Assembly (NCBI RefSeq): GCF_000828715.1
Contig: NZ_AP014583.1
Span: 1,672,001 to 1,736,000, forward strand
DNA from: Winogradskyella sp. PG-2
GTDB taxonomy: Bacteria > Bacteroidota > Bacteroidia > Flavobacteriales > Flavobacteriaceae
Direction: 5' to 3'
Length of the DNA stretch: 64,000 nucleotides
Positions 43,517 to 54,398 of the stretch are shown here, in pieces. The position numbers and the translations under genes are program-made. How positions within the stretch are numbered: position 1 is the stretch's first letter; each line of letters opens with the position of its first letter. Under the pieces are notes generated by a model. It was given only the letters and a program-made list of their open reading frames with translations, searched no databases and had not been told where the DNA came from.

Positions 43517-44432
43517 AATTTTCTATCGAAAAAAGAATTTGGTTGTTTTCTACAGTAATGGCTATAGTGATATAAGCTTTTTTTAATTCCTGACTTACAC
43601 CATGTTTAAAGGCATTTTCGATAAAAGTAAGTAATAAGAGAGGTGCAATTTTCACATCTTCTATGATAGTGTTTTCAAAAGAAATTTTCACACGCTTTCC
43701 GTATCTCACTTTTTCTAAGGAAAGATAATTTTCAATTAATTCTATTTCTTTTTGAAGTGATACAAAAGTTTCGTTTGTACGATATAACATATAATCTAGC
43801 ATGTCTGATAACTTTTCTATGACTTCTGGAGTTTGGTCAGATTTTTTAAGCGCCAATGGATATAAATTATTCAAAGTGTTGAATAAAAAATGAGGATTTA
43901 ACTGGTGCTTTAAAGCAGTAAGTTCTGCTGTTTTCTTTTGCTCATTAAGTTTGAGATACTTCTGTTGATTTTTATAAAAGCGAGCCATTAATAATAATGC
44001 TGTGGGTGTCAGAAACTTAATAGCTTTACTAAAAAAGAGTGAGAAATTTGTAATTCGTTCCCAATAGGATTCTTCAGCATATTTTTTAGTAGTCTCATTA
44101 AAAAATTGATAATATTTTGGCTCGTATAAATACATATGTAGCACAATATATAAGGAGAAGACTACAACTAATAAAATAATTAGCCATAGTGCAAATAAAG
44201 CTGTCTTTTTGGTATTTAAAAACTTTGGGACTAGTACAAATAAACACACATAAGCAGTTATTATTTGTGGGATTAAAATTTTACATGTAGAATGAAATAA
44301 TTGAATATATCCTGCTTCAAAATAAGTTAGGTCAGAAGTGACTATAAAATATAGAAACACACCCAACCAAAAAATAGTATGCTTAAAAAATGTAGCATTA
44401 AAAAAATGATATGTATTTCGAGAGGAATCCAT
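43476..44432 (-). CDS. LytS-like sensor histidine kinase, truncated at the C-terminus
   Basis: From the ATG at 44432 the product has 318 residues: four membrane helices, then the phosphoacceptor region ALKHQLNPHFLFNTLNNLYPLAL and the N box LLLLTFIENAFKHGV. It then ends IENSKSKTSIEAIIFR before the G box that closes over ATP. The frame can be extended to a TTG at 44528, giving a less likely start. Without the ATP lid, autophosphorylation is unlikely. The rest of the domain is found out of frame immediately downstream (43409-43516). Confidence 0.75.
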   Translation of the reverse strand: MDSSRNTYHFFNATFFKHTIFWLGVFLYFIVTSDLTYFEAGYIQLFHSTCKILIPQIITAYVCLFVLVPKFLNTKKTALFALWLIILLVVVFSLYIVLHMYLYEPKYYQFFNETTKKYAEESYWERITNFSLFFSKAIKFLTPTALLLMARFYKNQQKYLKLNEQKKTAELTALKHQLNPHFLFNTLNNLYPLALKKSDQTPEVIEKLSDMLDYMLYRTNETFVSLQKEIELIENYLSLEKVRYGKRVKISFENTIIEDVKIAPLLLLTFIENAFKHGVSQELKKAYITIAITVENNQILFSIENSKSKTSIEAIIFR

Positions 44433-44588
44433 GACGAAAAATAAAAATACAATTATACTAAGCGAGAAATAAAAAAATCGACTAAACCATGCTTTATGAA
44501 CGACCAACAATAGTGTTTTACAGACCAAGACTTATATCCTTGTTAAAAACCTTTTCTGTTTGCTAAAATAAAGGGTTAGTCTACTTTT

Positions 44589-44620
44589 TTGAATTCAGTT
44601 ACATGTCCACTGTATTTTTG
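44589..44620 (+). promoter_or_regulatory. Promoter of the DUF5916 gene
   Basis: A -33 TTG (44589-44591) and -7 TATTTTTG (44613-44620) are 21 bp apart, matching the Bacteroidota pattern. The ATG is 40 bp downstream of the -7 box. Confidence 0.5.
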
Positions 44621-44659
44621 AGCAAAACTTAAAGTAACTAATTTAACTCATCTCGTTGC

Positions 44660-46825
44660 ATGAAGACTATACATCACACTATTGTATTACTGCTTTTGAG
44701 AATTGGTTATTGCTATTCGCAATCAGCCACTATACTATACAAAGAAGCCGATATTGAAACAGATGGGAAGTTAAATGAATCTGTTTGGCAACAATTGCCA
44801 GAATATACAGGCTTTTACAATTATGCCCCAAATGATGAGGGTTTAGCCGAACAACAAACCGAAGTAAAACTATTCCATGATGGTGAAAACCTCTATGTAA
44901 GTCTAGTTTATCATGATACCGAAAATAAATCTCAAGTAGGTTCTTTAAAAAGAGATGTACCAATTGGTTTAAGTGATGGTTTTGCAATGGTGCTTGACAC
45001 GCAAAATCAGGAGCAAAATGCATATTATTTTTCTGTAAATGCCTATGGAACACTTATAGATGGTATAGTTGAAAAAATTAATAGCGGCTATGACTTTACT
45101 ACCAGTTGGAATGCTGTTTGGAACGCAAAGACTAATGTTAGCGGTAATGATAAACTATATGAAGTTGCTATACAGCTTAAATTTTTAAATTTTAATAAAG
45201 AGAATGTTGTTTTCGGAATTCAAATTTATGTGCGAGATATTAAAAAGAATTCTTGGACTATACTTAAGAATGTTAAGCGTAATTATAGACTATTCGATTT
45301 GCGTTTTACAGAAAAGTTCTTGGTAGAAGATCTGCCTAGTATATCAAGTTCAAAATTTGCTTTCACACCATCGGTTACAACAAATTATCTAAACAATGTT
45401 ATTGAAGATACAGATGAAACTACCTTTAAGCCTAGTTTAGATATACAGTATAACTTAACATCGTCATTAAAACTAGACGCAACTATAAATCCAGATTTTT
45501 CGCAAATAGATGTAGATCAACAAGTGACCAACCTTACTAGATTTTCTGTGTTTTTTCCAGAGCGAAGAAATTTCTTCTTAGAAAATGCAGATTTGTTTTC
45601 TAATTTGGGAGTAGATGGAATCAACCCATTTTATTCAAGACGAATTGGTGCAAATAGTGATATACAGTTTGGATTAAAACTATCTGGAAATATATCTTCA
45701 AAAACAAGAATAGGTGTTTTAAATGTACAATCCGATAAGGAAGGTGATATTGCTTCACAGAACTATGGTGTTTTGGTAGGTGAGCAACAATTGTCACAAA
45801 ATGTTACTGCAACAGCTTATTTAATCAATAGACAAGAAACTAATAAATTTGAATTTATTAACGATTATAATCGTATAACAGGATTAAATTTAAATTATAG
45901 ATCTAATAATAACAGATGGTTGGGATTAGCTAATTTAGGTAAGAGTTTTAATGATGGAATTTCAGAAAAAATTAATTTTTATCATGCAGGGATTTGGTAT
46001 AATAAAAGAGGATTAGAATGGAGTGCAGCAATCAAAAATATCGGTAAAAATTATATTACTGATTTAGGGTTTACCCCAAGATTAAGTAATTATGATGCTC
46101 TCAATGATATTGTGGTTAGAGAAGGGTACACACAGACTACTGCTAGTGTAGAATATCAGAGGTTTTATGAAAATTCTAAGAGTCTGAATTCGTTTAGAAT
46201 ACTAAATTATAGTAACAACAACTACTTTGATGAAAGTGGAAAGTTAAATCAGTCATCACATTTTTTAAATTCAGCACTATTCTTTAAAGACTTATCAGCG
46301 GTTTACTATGTTTTTACTTATGATTTGGTAGAACTTAAATATGGTTTTGACCCTCTAGGAAATGGTAATGCGTTACTTCCAGATAAATACAATTATGGGC
46401 TTTTAAAAGTAGGTTATAATTCTGCTAACGAGCAAAAGTTTAGATATCGAGTAAATGTTCAAAATGGCAATTATTATAGTGGTAAGCGCACATCAGGTGG
46501 TGTTTATTTAAACTATCAATTATTGCCATTTGCAAATTTAGAACTGTCTTATGATGTTAATACTATAGATTTAAACGAATTAGGGAAAGAAACATTTCAC
46601 CTTACACGATTTACTGGACAAGTCTTTTTTAACAATCGTTTAAAGTGGACAACTTATGTACAGTATAATACACAAGCAGATAATTTTAATATTAATAGTC
46701 GTTTGCAGTGGGAATACAAGCCACTGTCTTATATTTACCTTGTAGTATCCGATAATTATACTCAAGATATTACAAGAAAAAATTGGGCAATAGCTTTTAA
46801 AATGAATTATCGATTTGATTTTTAG
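44660..46825 (+). CDS. DUF5916 outer-membrane protein with N-terminal CBM9-like domain
   Basis: A 721-residue protein: signal peptide to about residue 20, a carbohydrate-binding family 9-like sandwich (ETDGKLNESVWQQLPEYTGFYNYAP, KLFHDGENLYVSLVYHD), then DUF5916 with the hallmark LDATINPDFSQIDVDQQVTNLTRFSVFFPERRNFFLENADLF, and a barrel-like tail ending WAIAFKMNYRFDF. The family is abundant in flavobacteria and unproven in function; an outer-membrane location is inferred from the strand pattern. It is 30 bp upstream of the oxidoreductase gene. Confidence 0.85.
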   Translation: MKTIHHTIVLLLLRIGYCYSQSATILYKEADIETDGKLNESVWQQLPEYTGFYNYAPNDEGLAEQQTEVKLFHDGENLYVSLVYHDTENKSQVGSLKRDVPIGLSDGFAMVLDTQNQEQNAYYFSVNAYGTLIDGIVEKINSGYDFTTSWNAVWNAKTNVSGNDKLYEVAIQLKFLNFNKENVVFGIQIYVRDIKKNSWTILKNVKRNYRLFDLRFTEKFLVEDLPSISSSKFAFTPSVTTNYLNNVIEDTDETTFKPSLDIQYNLTSSLKLDATINPDFSQIDVDQQVTNLTRFSVFFPERRNFFLENADLFSNLGVDGINPFYSRRIGANSDIQFGLKLSGNISSKTRIGVLNVQSDKEGDIASQNYGVLVGEQQLSQNVTATAYLINRQETNKFEFINDYNRITGLNLNYRSNNNRWLGLANLGKSFNDGISEKINFYHAGIWYNKRGLEWSAAIKNIGKNYITDLGFTPRLSNYDALNDIVVREGYTQTTASVEYQRFYENSKSLNSFRILNYSNNNYFDESGKLNQSSHFLNSALFFKDLSAVYYVFTYDLVELKYGFDPLGNGNALLPDKYNYGLLKVGYNSANEQKFRYRVNVQNGNYYSGKRTSGGVYLNYQLLPFANLELSYDVNTIDLNELGKETFHLTRFTGQVFFNNRLKWTTYVQYNTQADNFNINSRLQWEYKPLSYIYLVVSDNYTQDITRKNWAIAFKMNYRFDF

Positions 46826-46855
46826 GTGGCGAATTAATAAAGAGTTATAAATAAT

Positions 46856-47830
46856 ATGATGCAAGTCATAAAATGGGGAATTATTGGTTGTGGAGATGTT
46901 ACTGAAGTTAAGAGTGGACCAGCTTTCGCTTTAGTTGAAGGGTTTAAAATAGTTGCGGTAATGCGCAGAAATTTAGAATTAGCCAAAGATTATGCGCTAC
47001 GTCATAACATAGAACGTTACTATAATGATGCTGATATGCTCATTAATGATCCAGAGATTGATGCCATTTATATTGCAACACCACCTGATAGTCATCATTA
47101 TTATGCATTAAAAGTGGCTAATGCAGGAAAAATATGCTGTATAGAAAAACCAATGGCACCCAGTTATAAAGCCTGCTTAGAAATTAGTAACGCATTTACT
47201 CAACGCAACCTACCTTTATTTGTAGCCTATTACCGTAGATCATTACTAAGATTTAATAAAGTAAAAGATTTGTTAGATGAAAATGCCATAGGAGATGTAA
47301 GACATATTACATGGTATTTAAGTAGAACTCCAAGTGAGCTCGATATATCTCAAGCCTATAATTGGAGAACAGACGGAACAATTGCACCTGCTGGTTATTT
47401 CGACGACTTAGCAAGTCATGGATTAGATTTGTTCGCCTATCTTTTAGGTGATATCGAAGAAGCTCAAGGAAATTCTATTAATCAGCAAAAGTTATATACT
47501 GCAAAAGATGCGATTTCAGGATCATGGATTCATAAATCGGGTGTTACTGGCTCTGGGTCGTGGAATTTTGGTGTATATAAACGAGAAGATAAAGTGAGAA
47601 TTATTGGAAGTGAAGGAGAGATTATTTTTTTTATTTTTTTAGAAGGCCCAATTGAATTGATTACCAAAAATGGTCACGATAAATTTTCTATTGAACACCC
47701 TAAACATATTCAACAATATCATGTACAAAATATGAAAAATCATCTTAGTGGTGATATAAAACATCCTTCAACAGGAATAACAGCAACGCATACTGCTTGG
47801 GTTATGGATAAGATTTTAGGAAAGATATAG
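46856..47830 (+). CDS. Gfo/Idh/MocA-family oxidoreductase
   Basis: A 324-residue NAD(P)-dependent oxidoreductase. The Rossmann fold begins KWGIIGCGDVTEVKSGPAF, and the EKP motif is seen in CCIEKPMAPSYKA; a C-terminal domain follows with YFDDLASHGLDLFAYLLGDIEE. The substrate, probably a sugar or inositol derivative, is unknown. It may share a transcript with the DUF5916 gene and ends at a strong convergent terminator. Confidence 0.88.
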   Translation: MMQVIKWGIIGCGDVTEVKSGPAFALVEGFKIVAVMRRNLELAKDYALRHNIERYYNDADMLINDPEIDAIYIATPPDSHHYYALKVANAGKICCIEKPMAPSYKACLEISNAFTQRNLPLFVAYYRRSLLRFNKVKDLLDENAIGDVRHITWYLSRTPSELDISQAYNWRTDGTIAPAGYFDDLASHGLDLFAYLLGDIEEAQGNSINQQKLYTAKDAISGSWIHKSGVTGSGSWNFGVYKREDKVRIIGSEGEIIFFIFLEGPIELITKNGHDKFSIEHPKHIQQYHVQNMKNHLSGDIKHPSTGITATHTAWVMDKILGKI

Positions 47831-47833
47831 AAC

Positions 47834-47866
47834 AAAAAACGCGAAGCATCAGCTTCGCGTTTTTTA
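47834..47866. terminator. Strong bidirectional terminator between the oxidoreductase and atpC
   Basis: A perfect stem ACGCGAAGC / GCTTCGCGT with a 4-nt loop (47839-47860) flanked by A6 and T6 runs, so it can end transcription from both converging genes. Confidence 0.9.
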
Positions 47867-47885
47867 TATAGTGATTTAAGATATA

Positions 47886-48179
47886 TTAGTCAGCTAAAAT
47901 AATTAGCTTATTATCTTTCATTTCAATAGTACCAGAATTAATATTCACAGTTAATACTTTTTTGTCATCATTATGAGGAACAACATCTGCATGTAATTCA
48001 TCAAATACTAAATGACTTTGTGTATGTGTATTAATTCGTATTGTACCTTCTTTTAATATAGATACAATAGGGGCGTGATCTTTTAACATCTCAAACTCAC
48101 CATTAACACCTGGCACAACTACAGAATCAACTTCTGAACTAAATAAAGTAGCTTCTGGTGATACAATTTCTAAATACAT
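47886..48179 (-). CDS. atpC: ATP synthase F1 epsilon subunit, short form
   Basis: A 97-residue epsilon subunit starting MYLEIVSPEATLFSSEVDSVVVPGVNGEFEML and covering the N-terminal beta-sandwich (LKDHAPIVSILKEGTIRI). The C-terminal helical hairpin, which makes the usual subunit about 135 residues and acts as an inhibitory brake in E. coli, is absent. Short forms are common in this phylum. It lies 17 bp after atpD on the same strand. Confidence 0.93.
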   Translation of the reverse strand: MYLEIVSPEATLFSSEVDSVVVPGVNGEFEMLKDHAPIVSILKEGTIRINTHTQSHLVFDELHADVVPHNDDKKVLTVNINSGTIEMKDNKLIILAD

Positions 48180-48196
48180 AATTCTGAAATTTTATA

Positions 48197-49783
<1,587 letters not shown>

Positions 49784-49823
49784 TTAAAAACTAAAGTCTT
49801 TTTTAGCGGCTTTTTTACATAAA

Positions 49824-49852
49824 AAAAGGGCGTTCAATTTGAACGCCCTTTT
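49824..49852 (-). terminator. Terminator of the TonB receptor / GDSL lipoprotein operon
   Basis: GGGCGTTC (49828-49835) pairs with GAACGCCC (49841-49848), extended by A/T pairs on both sides. The A run at 49821-49827 becomes the T tract for leftward transcription. The hairpin lies between the lipoprotein stop at 49875 and the atpD promoter. Confidence 0.88.
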
Positions 49853-49874
49853 CAATATAAATATAAATAATTTT

Positions 49875-51404
49875 TTACTGTAATAGTGGTGAATAAGCTA
49901 CTTCATAATCACCAGCTTTGGCAAGGTTTCCTGATGCTGAAAAATTAGAGCCATATGTTGCATCTATAGCTTCTAAGAAGGCATTTGCCATTAATGCATA
50001 ACCTCTACCAGTTAAATGTACACCATCTAAACTTACTAAACCTCCAAATACTAAGTCAGTATTCATATTATAATCATCAAAATTAATACCTGTAGAAGAA
50101 GCTTGATCTAAAATACTGTTTAAATCTACTAAAGCTAAACCATTAGCACTTGCAGCAGCAGATAAACTCGCATTATAGGCAGTCGTCGCCGTAGCGATTT
50201 CTTCTTGTTCTTCAGGTGTTAATACCCAATTATCGGCTAAAGGAATTGCAACTCCATTAACAGATAGTGGGTTTCCAGGAACAGCTTCTGTACCAATAAA
50301 ACTTGCAGCAGGTAATGTAATTAAATCTTCAGCTGTTGCTTGTCGCATACTTACTAAAGCTGCATTTAAAGGTGTTAAGTCAGTTAAACTTTCATCCATA
50401 ATAACTACGGCATTATTTTGACCTTCAGCAAAGGTTATAGTTCGTTTTGCTATTTCTGCATCTGCCATTTCTTGAGTCATAGGTGTAGTGGCTACAATAA
50501 ATGCGAATGCTTGAACTATACCAGCATTATAAGCGCCATAAGCTGCAGCACTGTTTAATACTCCTGCTGTAGCAGCATCTAAAGGAATCACATCATGTCC
50601 TACAGTTGTAAAGAATGATAAACTAGTAATGTTTGGTAAATTACCAATTACACCTTTAGCTCCAGTTGCTGTTAAAGCACCAATAGTTGCATTTAACGCT
50701 GCATCAAAAGTTGCGGTTGGTGTTATAGGGTTACTGCCATCTCCACCAGAAGTGGCATAACCTAAAACATCATTCCCACCAAATTCAGACAATGTGAAAA
50801 ATGTCGGGCTTTGTGCTATTGCTAACTCTAAAATAGTTGCATTTGGTGCATTACCTGTCATACGCACAGCGTAAGGGTTTGCAGCAGCTGGAAAATTAGT
50901 TAGGTTACCATAACCAGGAGCTACTAAATGGAAGCTTTTTGCGCCAGGTACACCAAGGTTATTAAAAGGACCATTAGGATTATTTAAAACGATATCTGTA
51001 CTAACAGTTACTGGTCCAATTACAGATTCAAGTGGAACCGGGCCTGCACCACCAAAGACTAATCTCGGTTGAGTAATTCTAGTTCCTCCAGCAGCTAAAC
51101 CACCAAAATTATCGCTCATTAGAGGTTGTATAAAAGTTCCTCCACCAATATTAGCAAACTTACTAGCAATAATATTTGGGAAAGAATTTTCTTGACTAGC
51201 AATGAATAACCCGTTATCAGTAAATCCTGCTGTAAATGAAGCTCCTAAAGCAACATAATTTGAAAAATCAGCTGAACCTGCAGTTAAATCAGGTAATGTT
51301 TCAGTGTCATTGCCTCTATTTCTTAAATCGTCAAGGGTATCATTATCACAGGAAAGCATTCCCAGTGTTAATAATGATAAGGCTATATATTTTATTTTTT
51401 TCAT
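49875..51404 (-). CDS. SGNH/GDSL-family lipoprotein
   Basis: A 509-residue predicted outer-membrane lipoprotein with lipobox Cys19 (LTLGMLSC). The SGNH blocks are visible: block I YVALGASFTAG with Ser56, block III GGND in FFTLSEFGGNDVLGY, and block V DGVHLTGRGYALMANAF with the Asp and His. It is probably a lipase or esterase. Its gene lies 21 bp downstream of a TonB-dependent receptor on the same strand, suggesting that it processes or delivers the receptor's substrate. Confidence 0.85.
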   Translation of the reverse strand: MKKIKYIALSLLTLGMLSCDNDTLDDLRNRGNDTETLPDLTAGSADFSNYVALGASFTAGFTDNGLFIASQENSFPNIIASKFANIGGGTFIQPLMSDNFGGLAAGGTRITQPRLVFGGAGPVPLESVIGPVTVSTDIVLNNPNGPFNNLGVPGAKSFHLVAPGYGNLTNFPAAANPYAVRMTGNAPNATILELAIAQSPTFFTLSEFGGNDVLGYATSGGDGSNPITPTATFDAALNATIGALTATGAKGVIGNLPNITSLSFFTTVGHDVIPLDAATAGVLNSAAAYGAYNAGIVQAFAFIVATTPMTQEMADAEIAKRTITFAEGQNNAVVIMDESLTDLTPLNAALVSMRQATAEDLITLPAASFIGTEAVPGNPLSVNGVAIPLADNWVLTPEEQEEIATATTAYNASLSAAASANGLALVDLNSILDQASSTGINFDDYNMNTDLVFGGLVSLDGVHLTGRGYALMANAFLEAIDATYGSNFSASGNLAKAGDYEVAYSPLLQ

Positions 51405-51425
51405 CTTGTGTTTTCTTTTTCGTTA

Positions 51426-54227
51426 TTATAAATTATTGATAGTCCAAGACACATAGTATTGTGAACCGATCAAACCTGTACCGAATGCGGTAAAGTACTC
51501 ATCTTGTAATAAGTTTGTTGCACCGAGCTTAAATGTTGATTTTAAACTTGGAACTCTATAATTTATTTGAGCATCTAGAACATGGTATGCAGGCACTTCT
51601 CCATCACCAAAAGATGCTTCCCAGAAGAAATTATCACTCCATCTCCAAGAGGTATTAAAACCAAAATTCTTAAACAATTCTGTTTTACCGAAAGACATTT
51701 TAACTTTGTGTTCTGGTGTATTGAAGTTTGTTCTGAAATCAGGATTAGCTTCTGTATCAAAATCTAATTTTGCGTACGTATAATTTGCACTGAGATCAAA
51801 ACCACCTAGTACTTTTTTAGATACTTGAATTGCAGCTCCATAAGAATTTACATCAGCATCTGAATTTGTATATGTTTGATAGGCTTGAAAATCTCCACTA
51901 GCTATAGCAGCTACTGCTAAAGGTGTTCCATTAGGAAGCGTTTGAGTTAAAGCAACATCTCCATAAAAAGGAGAAATTACAGTTTCATTTGCTAAAAAGT
52001 CTTGATATTGGCTGTAATAAGCAGAAGCATCAACAATAAAGCCATTAAACTTACCACGATACCCTAATTCATAAGAACTTACCTGTTCAGGTTGAGCAAG
52101 GTTAGAATTAGCAACTTCTAATAAAGCTGGGTTTCCAGAGGCAGCAAAATCTGTTACGGAAGATGCAAAGAAAGAATTATTATATGCACCAGTACCATCA
52201 ACATCTAAATTCGTCATTCCTACAATAGATTGACCTGTAGCACTTAAGTCATAATTTCTTACATCTCTTGCAGGGTTATTAGCAGCACCACCAATTAAAA
52301 TTGCACGCCCTACATCTAAACCAATATATAAATCTTGGGTTGTTGGGTTTCTAAATCCTGTTTGGTAAGAAGCTCTTATATTATGATTATCATTTATAGT
52401 AAAACCTGCAGATAGTCTTGGTGAAAAGAATCCGTCAAAAAGTTCAGATTTATCATAACGTAAAGACCCAGTTAATTTAAGCTCTACGCTTTCTGATAAC
52501 TCTAATGATCTTTGTAATTGAGTATAAACCCCAACTTCTGAATAATTAATAGGTCCATCAGTATCTGTATAAATAGTACCGAAAGAATTTAAACGATATC
52601 TTCTGTAAGATCCGCCTACTTGTACTTCGGCAAAGTCAATCATATCACCAAAATTATAATTGGCATCGGCATGATAAATTTTAGAATTATCTTGGAATTT
52701 AGAACCTGTGTTTAAGTCAGGATCATTTATACTTCTATTAAAAGCAGCTTCGAATCCGGCAGAACCTGGTAAAAAACGACCAGTATCTGCAGCAGCTCTA
52801 CCCGCATTGTGAGCTGCAACGTCTGTAGCACCACTTAAACTTGCACCTATGTAGCCAGAAACATATTCACCAAACCAAGTGTTATCATCTTTCCAAGCTC
52901 TATTTATATTAATACCAGTAAATACCATATCATAAGAATCACCAGCTTTATCTTCAGTGACGTAACCTCTTACGAAGAAGTTATCGTTTTTAATTTCTAT
53001 TTTATGTTGCTGTAAAAAGAAGCCTTTAATGTTATATCTGTTAGCTCCTTGATAAATTGTGTTACCAGAACCAACTTTACCAACATATTGAATTTCGAAA
53101 TCATTTTCCCAAGGACGGAAATATAATCCCCAATCTGCTTTAATACTTTCAGCATTATAGTTAGTTAAATCTCTTTCGTTGTAACCTGTTCTACTAACAT
53201 TTACAGAAGGCACTAAGGCTGAAGAACCTGAAGGTGCTAAACCTAAACCTTCAAGTATTTGCGCAACTCCATTGATATCAGTACTTACCTCATCTCCATA
53301 AACATTAATACCATCGTAATCAATGTCTGATCTAGTAAGTCCACGATTAAGCTTGTCATTTTCATTAGCTGCAACCCAATCCGTTCCTTTTAAATATCCG
53401 AAATTCACCTTTACTGCGAATTTTTCACTGAATTTGTATGCCATTCTAATACCTAAATCAGTATACTCATTATCACCAGCTGCTTCTTGAGATGTAATAC
53501 CTCTTTTTATGTATGCACTAATACCAGTGTGATCGAAAGGACTTTTACTTCGCATAAACAAAATACCATTAAAGGCATTTGCTCCGTAAAGCGCAGAAGA
53601 AGCTCCTGGAAGAAGTTCTACACTTAATACATCTGTTTCTGTCATACCTAATAAATTTCCTAGCGGGAAGTTAAGAGCTGGTGCAGAATTATCCATTCCG
53701 TCTACTAACTGCATAAAACGTGTATTTGCAAATGTTGCAAAACCTCTTGTGTTTATAGATTTAAAGGTTAAACTATTAGTATTAATATCAACACCTTTAA
53801 GGTTTTCTAAACCATCATAAAAGTCTACAGATGCTGTGTTTTTAATTTCTTTAAGTCCAAATCGTTCTACAGTAACTGGCGATTCGAAAATACGCTCAGG
53901 TGTACGAGAGGCAGAAATTACAACTTCATCAAGTGAATTACCTTCTACTAAAGTAACATCAACAGTTTGATTATTAGATGTTATTTCAATAGTTTGAGCT
54001 TCAAATCCTGTGTAACTGACACGAATTGAAAATGGTGGATCTTGATCTAGAGTTAATGTATAATTACCGTCAAAATCTGAAATAGTACCAGAACTAGTAC
54101 CTACTACGACAATATTTGCACCAGGTAAGGGTAACCCAGTATTGTCAATAATTTTACCTTTTACAGTGGTTTGAGCAAAAGTTACCACACAAAAAAGCAT
54201 TGTGAAAAGCTTTAAGATTGTCTTCAT
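51426..54227 (-). CDS. TonB-dependent receptor paired with a GDSL lipoprotein
   Basis: A 933-residue outer-membrane receptor: signal peptide (LFTMLFCVVTFAQ), carboxypeptidase-like domain (TTVKGKIIDNTGLPLPGANIVV), plug domain (VVISASRTPERIFESPVTVERF, ALYGANAFNGILFMRSKSPF) and a large beta-barrel ending SQYYVSWTINNL. The partner lipoprotein gene follows by 21 bp. The pair could take up lipid-like or ester-linked nutrients; the substrate is not shown by the sequence. Confidence 0.92.
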   Translation of the reverse strand: MKTILKLFTMLFCVVTFAQTTVKGKIIDNTGLPLPGANIVVVGTSSGTISDFDGNYTLTLDQDPPFSIRVSYTGFEAQTIEITSNNQTVDVTLVEGNSLDEVVISASRTPERIFESPVTVERFGLKEIKNTASVDFYDGLENLKGVDINTNSLTFKSINTRGFATFANTRFMQLVDGMDNSAPALNFPLGNLLGMTETDVLSVELLPGASSALYGANAFNGILFMRSKSPFDHTGISAYIKRGITSQEAAGDNEYTDLGIRMAYKFSEKFAVKVNFGYLKGTDWVAANENDKLNRGLTRSDIDYDGINVYGDEVSTDINGVAQILEGLGLAPSGSSALVPSVNVSRTGYNERDLTNYNAESIKADWGLYFRPWENDFEIQYVGKVGSGNTIYQGANRYNIKGFFLQQHKIEIKNDNFFVRGYVTEDKAGDSYDMVFTGININRAWKDDNTWFGEYVSGYIGASLSGATDVAAHNAGRAAADTGRFLPGSAGFEAAFNRSINDPDLNTGSKFQDNSKIYHADANYNFGDMIDFAEVQVGGSYRRYRLNSFGTIYTDTDGPINYSEVGVYTQLQRSLELSESVELKLTGSLRYDKSELFDGFFSPRLSAGFTINDNHNIRASYQTGFRNPTTQDLYIGLDVGRAILIGGAANNPARDVRNYDLSATGQSIVGMTNLDVDGTGAYNNSFFASSVTDFAASGNPALLEVANSNLAQPEQVSSYELGYRGKFNGFIVDASAYYSQYQDFLANETVISPFYGDVALTQTLPNGTPLAVAAIASGDFQAYQTYTNSDADVNSYGAAIQVSKKVLGGFDLSANYTYAKLDFDTEANPDFRTNFNTPEHKVKMSFGKTELFKNFGFNTSWRWSDNFFWEASFGDGEVPAYHVLDAQINYRVPSLKSTFKLGATNLLQDEYFTAFGTGLIGSQYYVSWTINNL

Positions 54228-54328
54228 TTTAGAGAATTAGTTTTATTAGATGAGCAATTTAACTAAATATATGAAAATTCAATGACAAATTTTCATAAAA
54301 TTATGCATGCATAGTAAATTTTGAAAAA

Positions 54329-54373
54329 TTTAAGGCCTTAAAATTGAATAATTATCAATTTTGAGGCCTTAAA
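54329..54373 (-). terminator. Long hairpin terminator downstream of glmS
   Basis: AAGGCCTTAAAATTGA (54332-54347) pairs with TCAATTTTGAGGCCTT (54355-54370) with one mismatch, extended by three A/T pairs; the loop is 7 nt. The leftward tail is T-rich. It lies 26 bp after the glmS stop. Confidence 0.75.
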
Positions 54374-54398
54374 ATATGAATTTACAAATTTTCTTTAG

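Noticed and set aside
43476..44528. Longer histidine kinase starting at a TTG at 44528
   Set aside because: The extra 32 residues are not needed for the membrane domain and the ATG at 44432 gives a typical N-terminus.
47834..47866. Small palindromic mobile repeat
   Set aside because: The structure is a single perfect hairpin with flanking A and T runs between convergent genes, so a bidirectional terminator explains it.
54329..54373. Operator or attachment site suggested by the two AAGGCCTT copies
   Set aside because: The copies form the two arms of a long hairpin just after glmS with a T-rich tail, fitting a terminator better.
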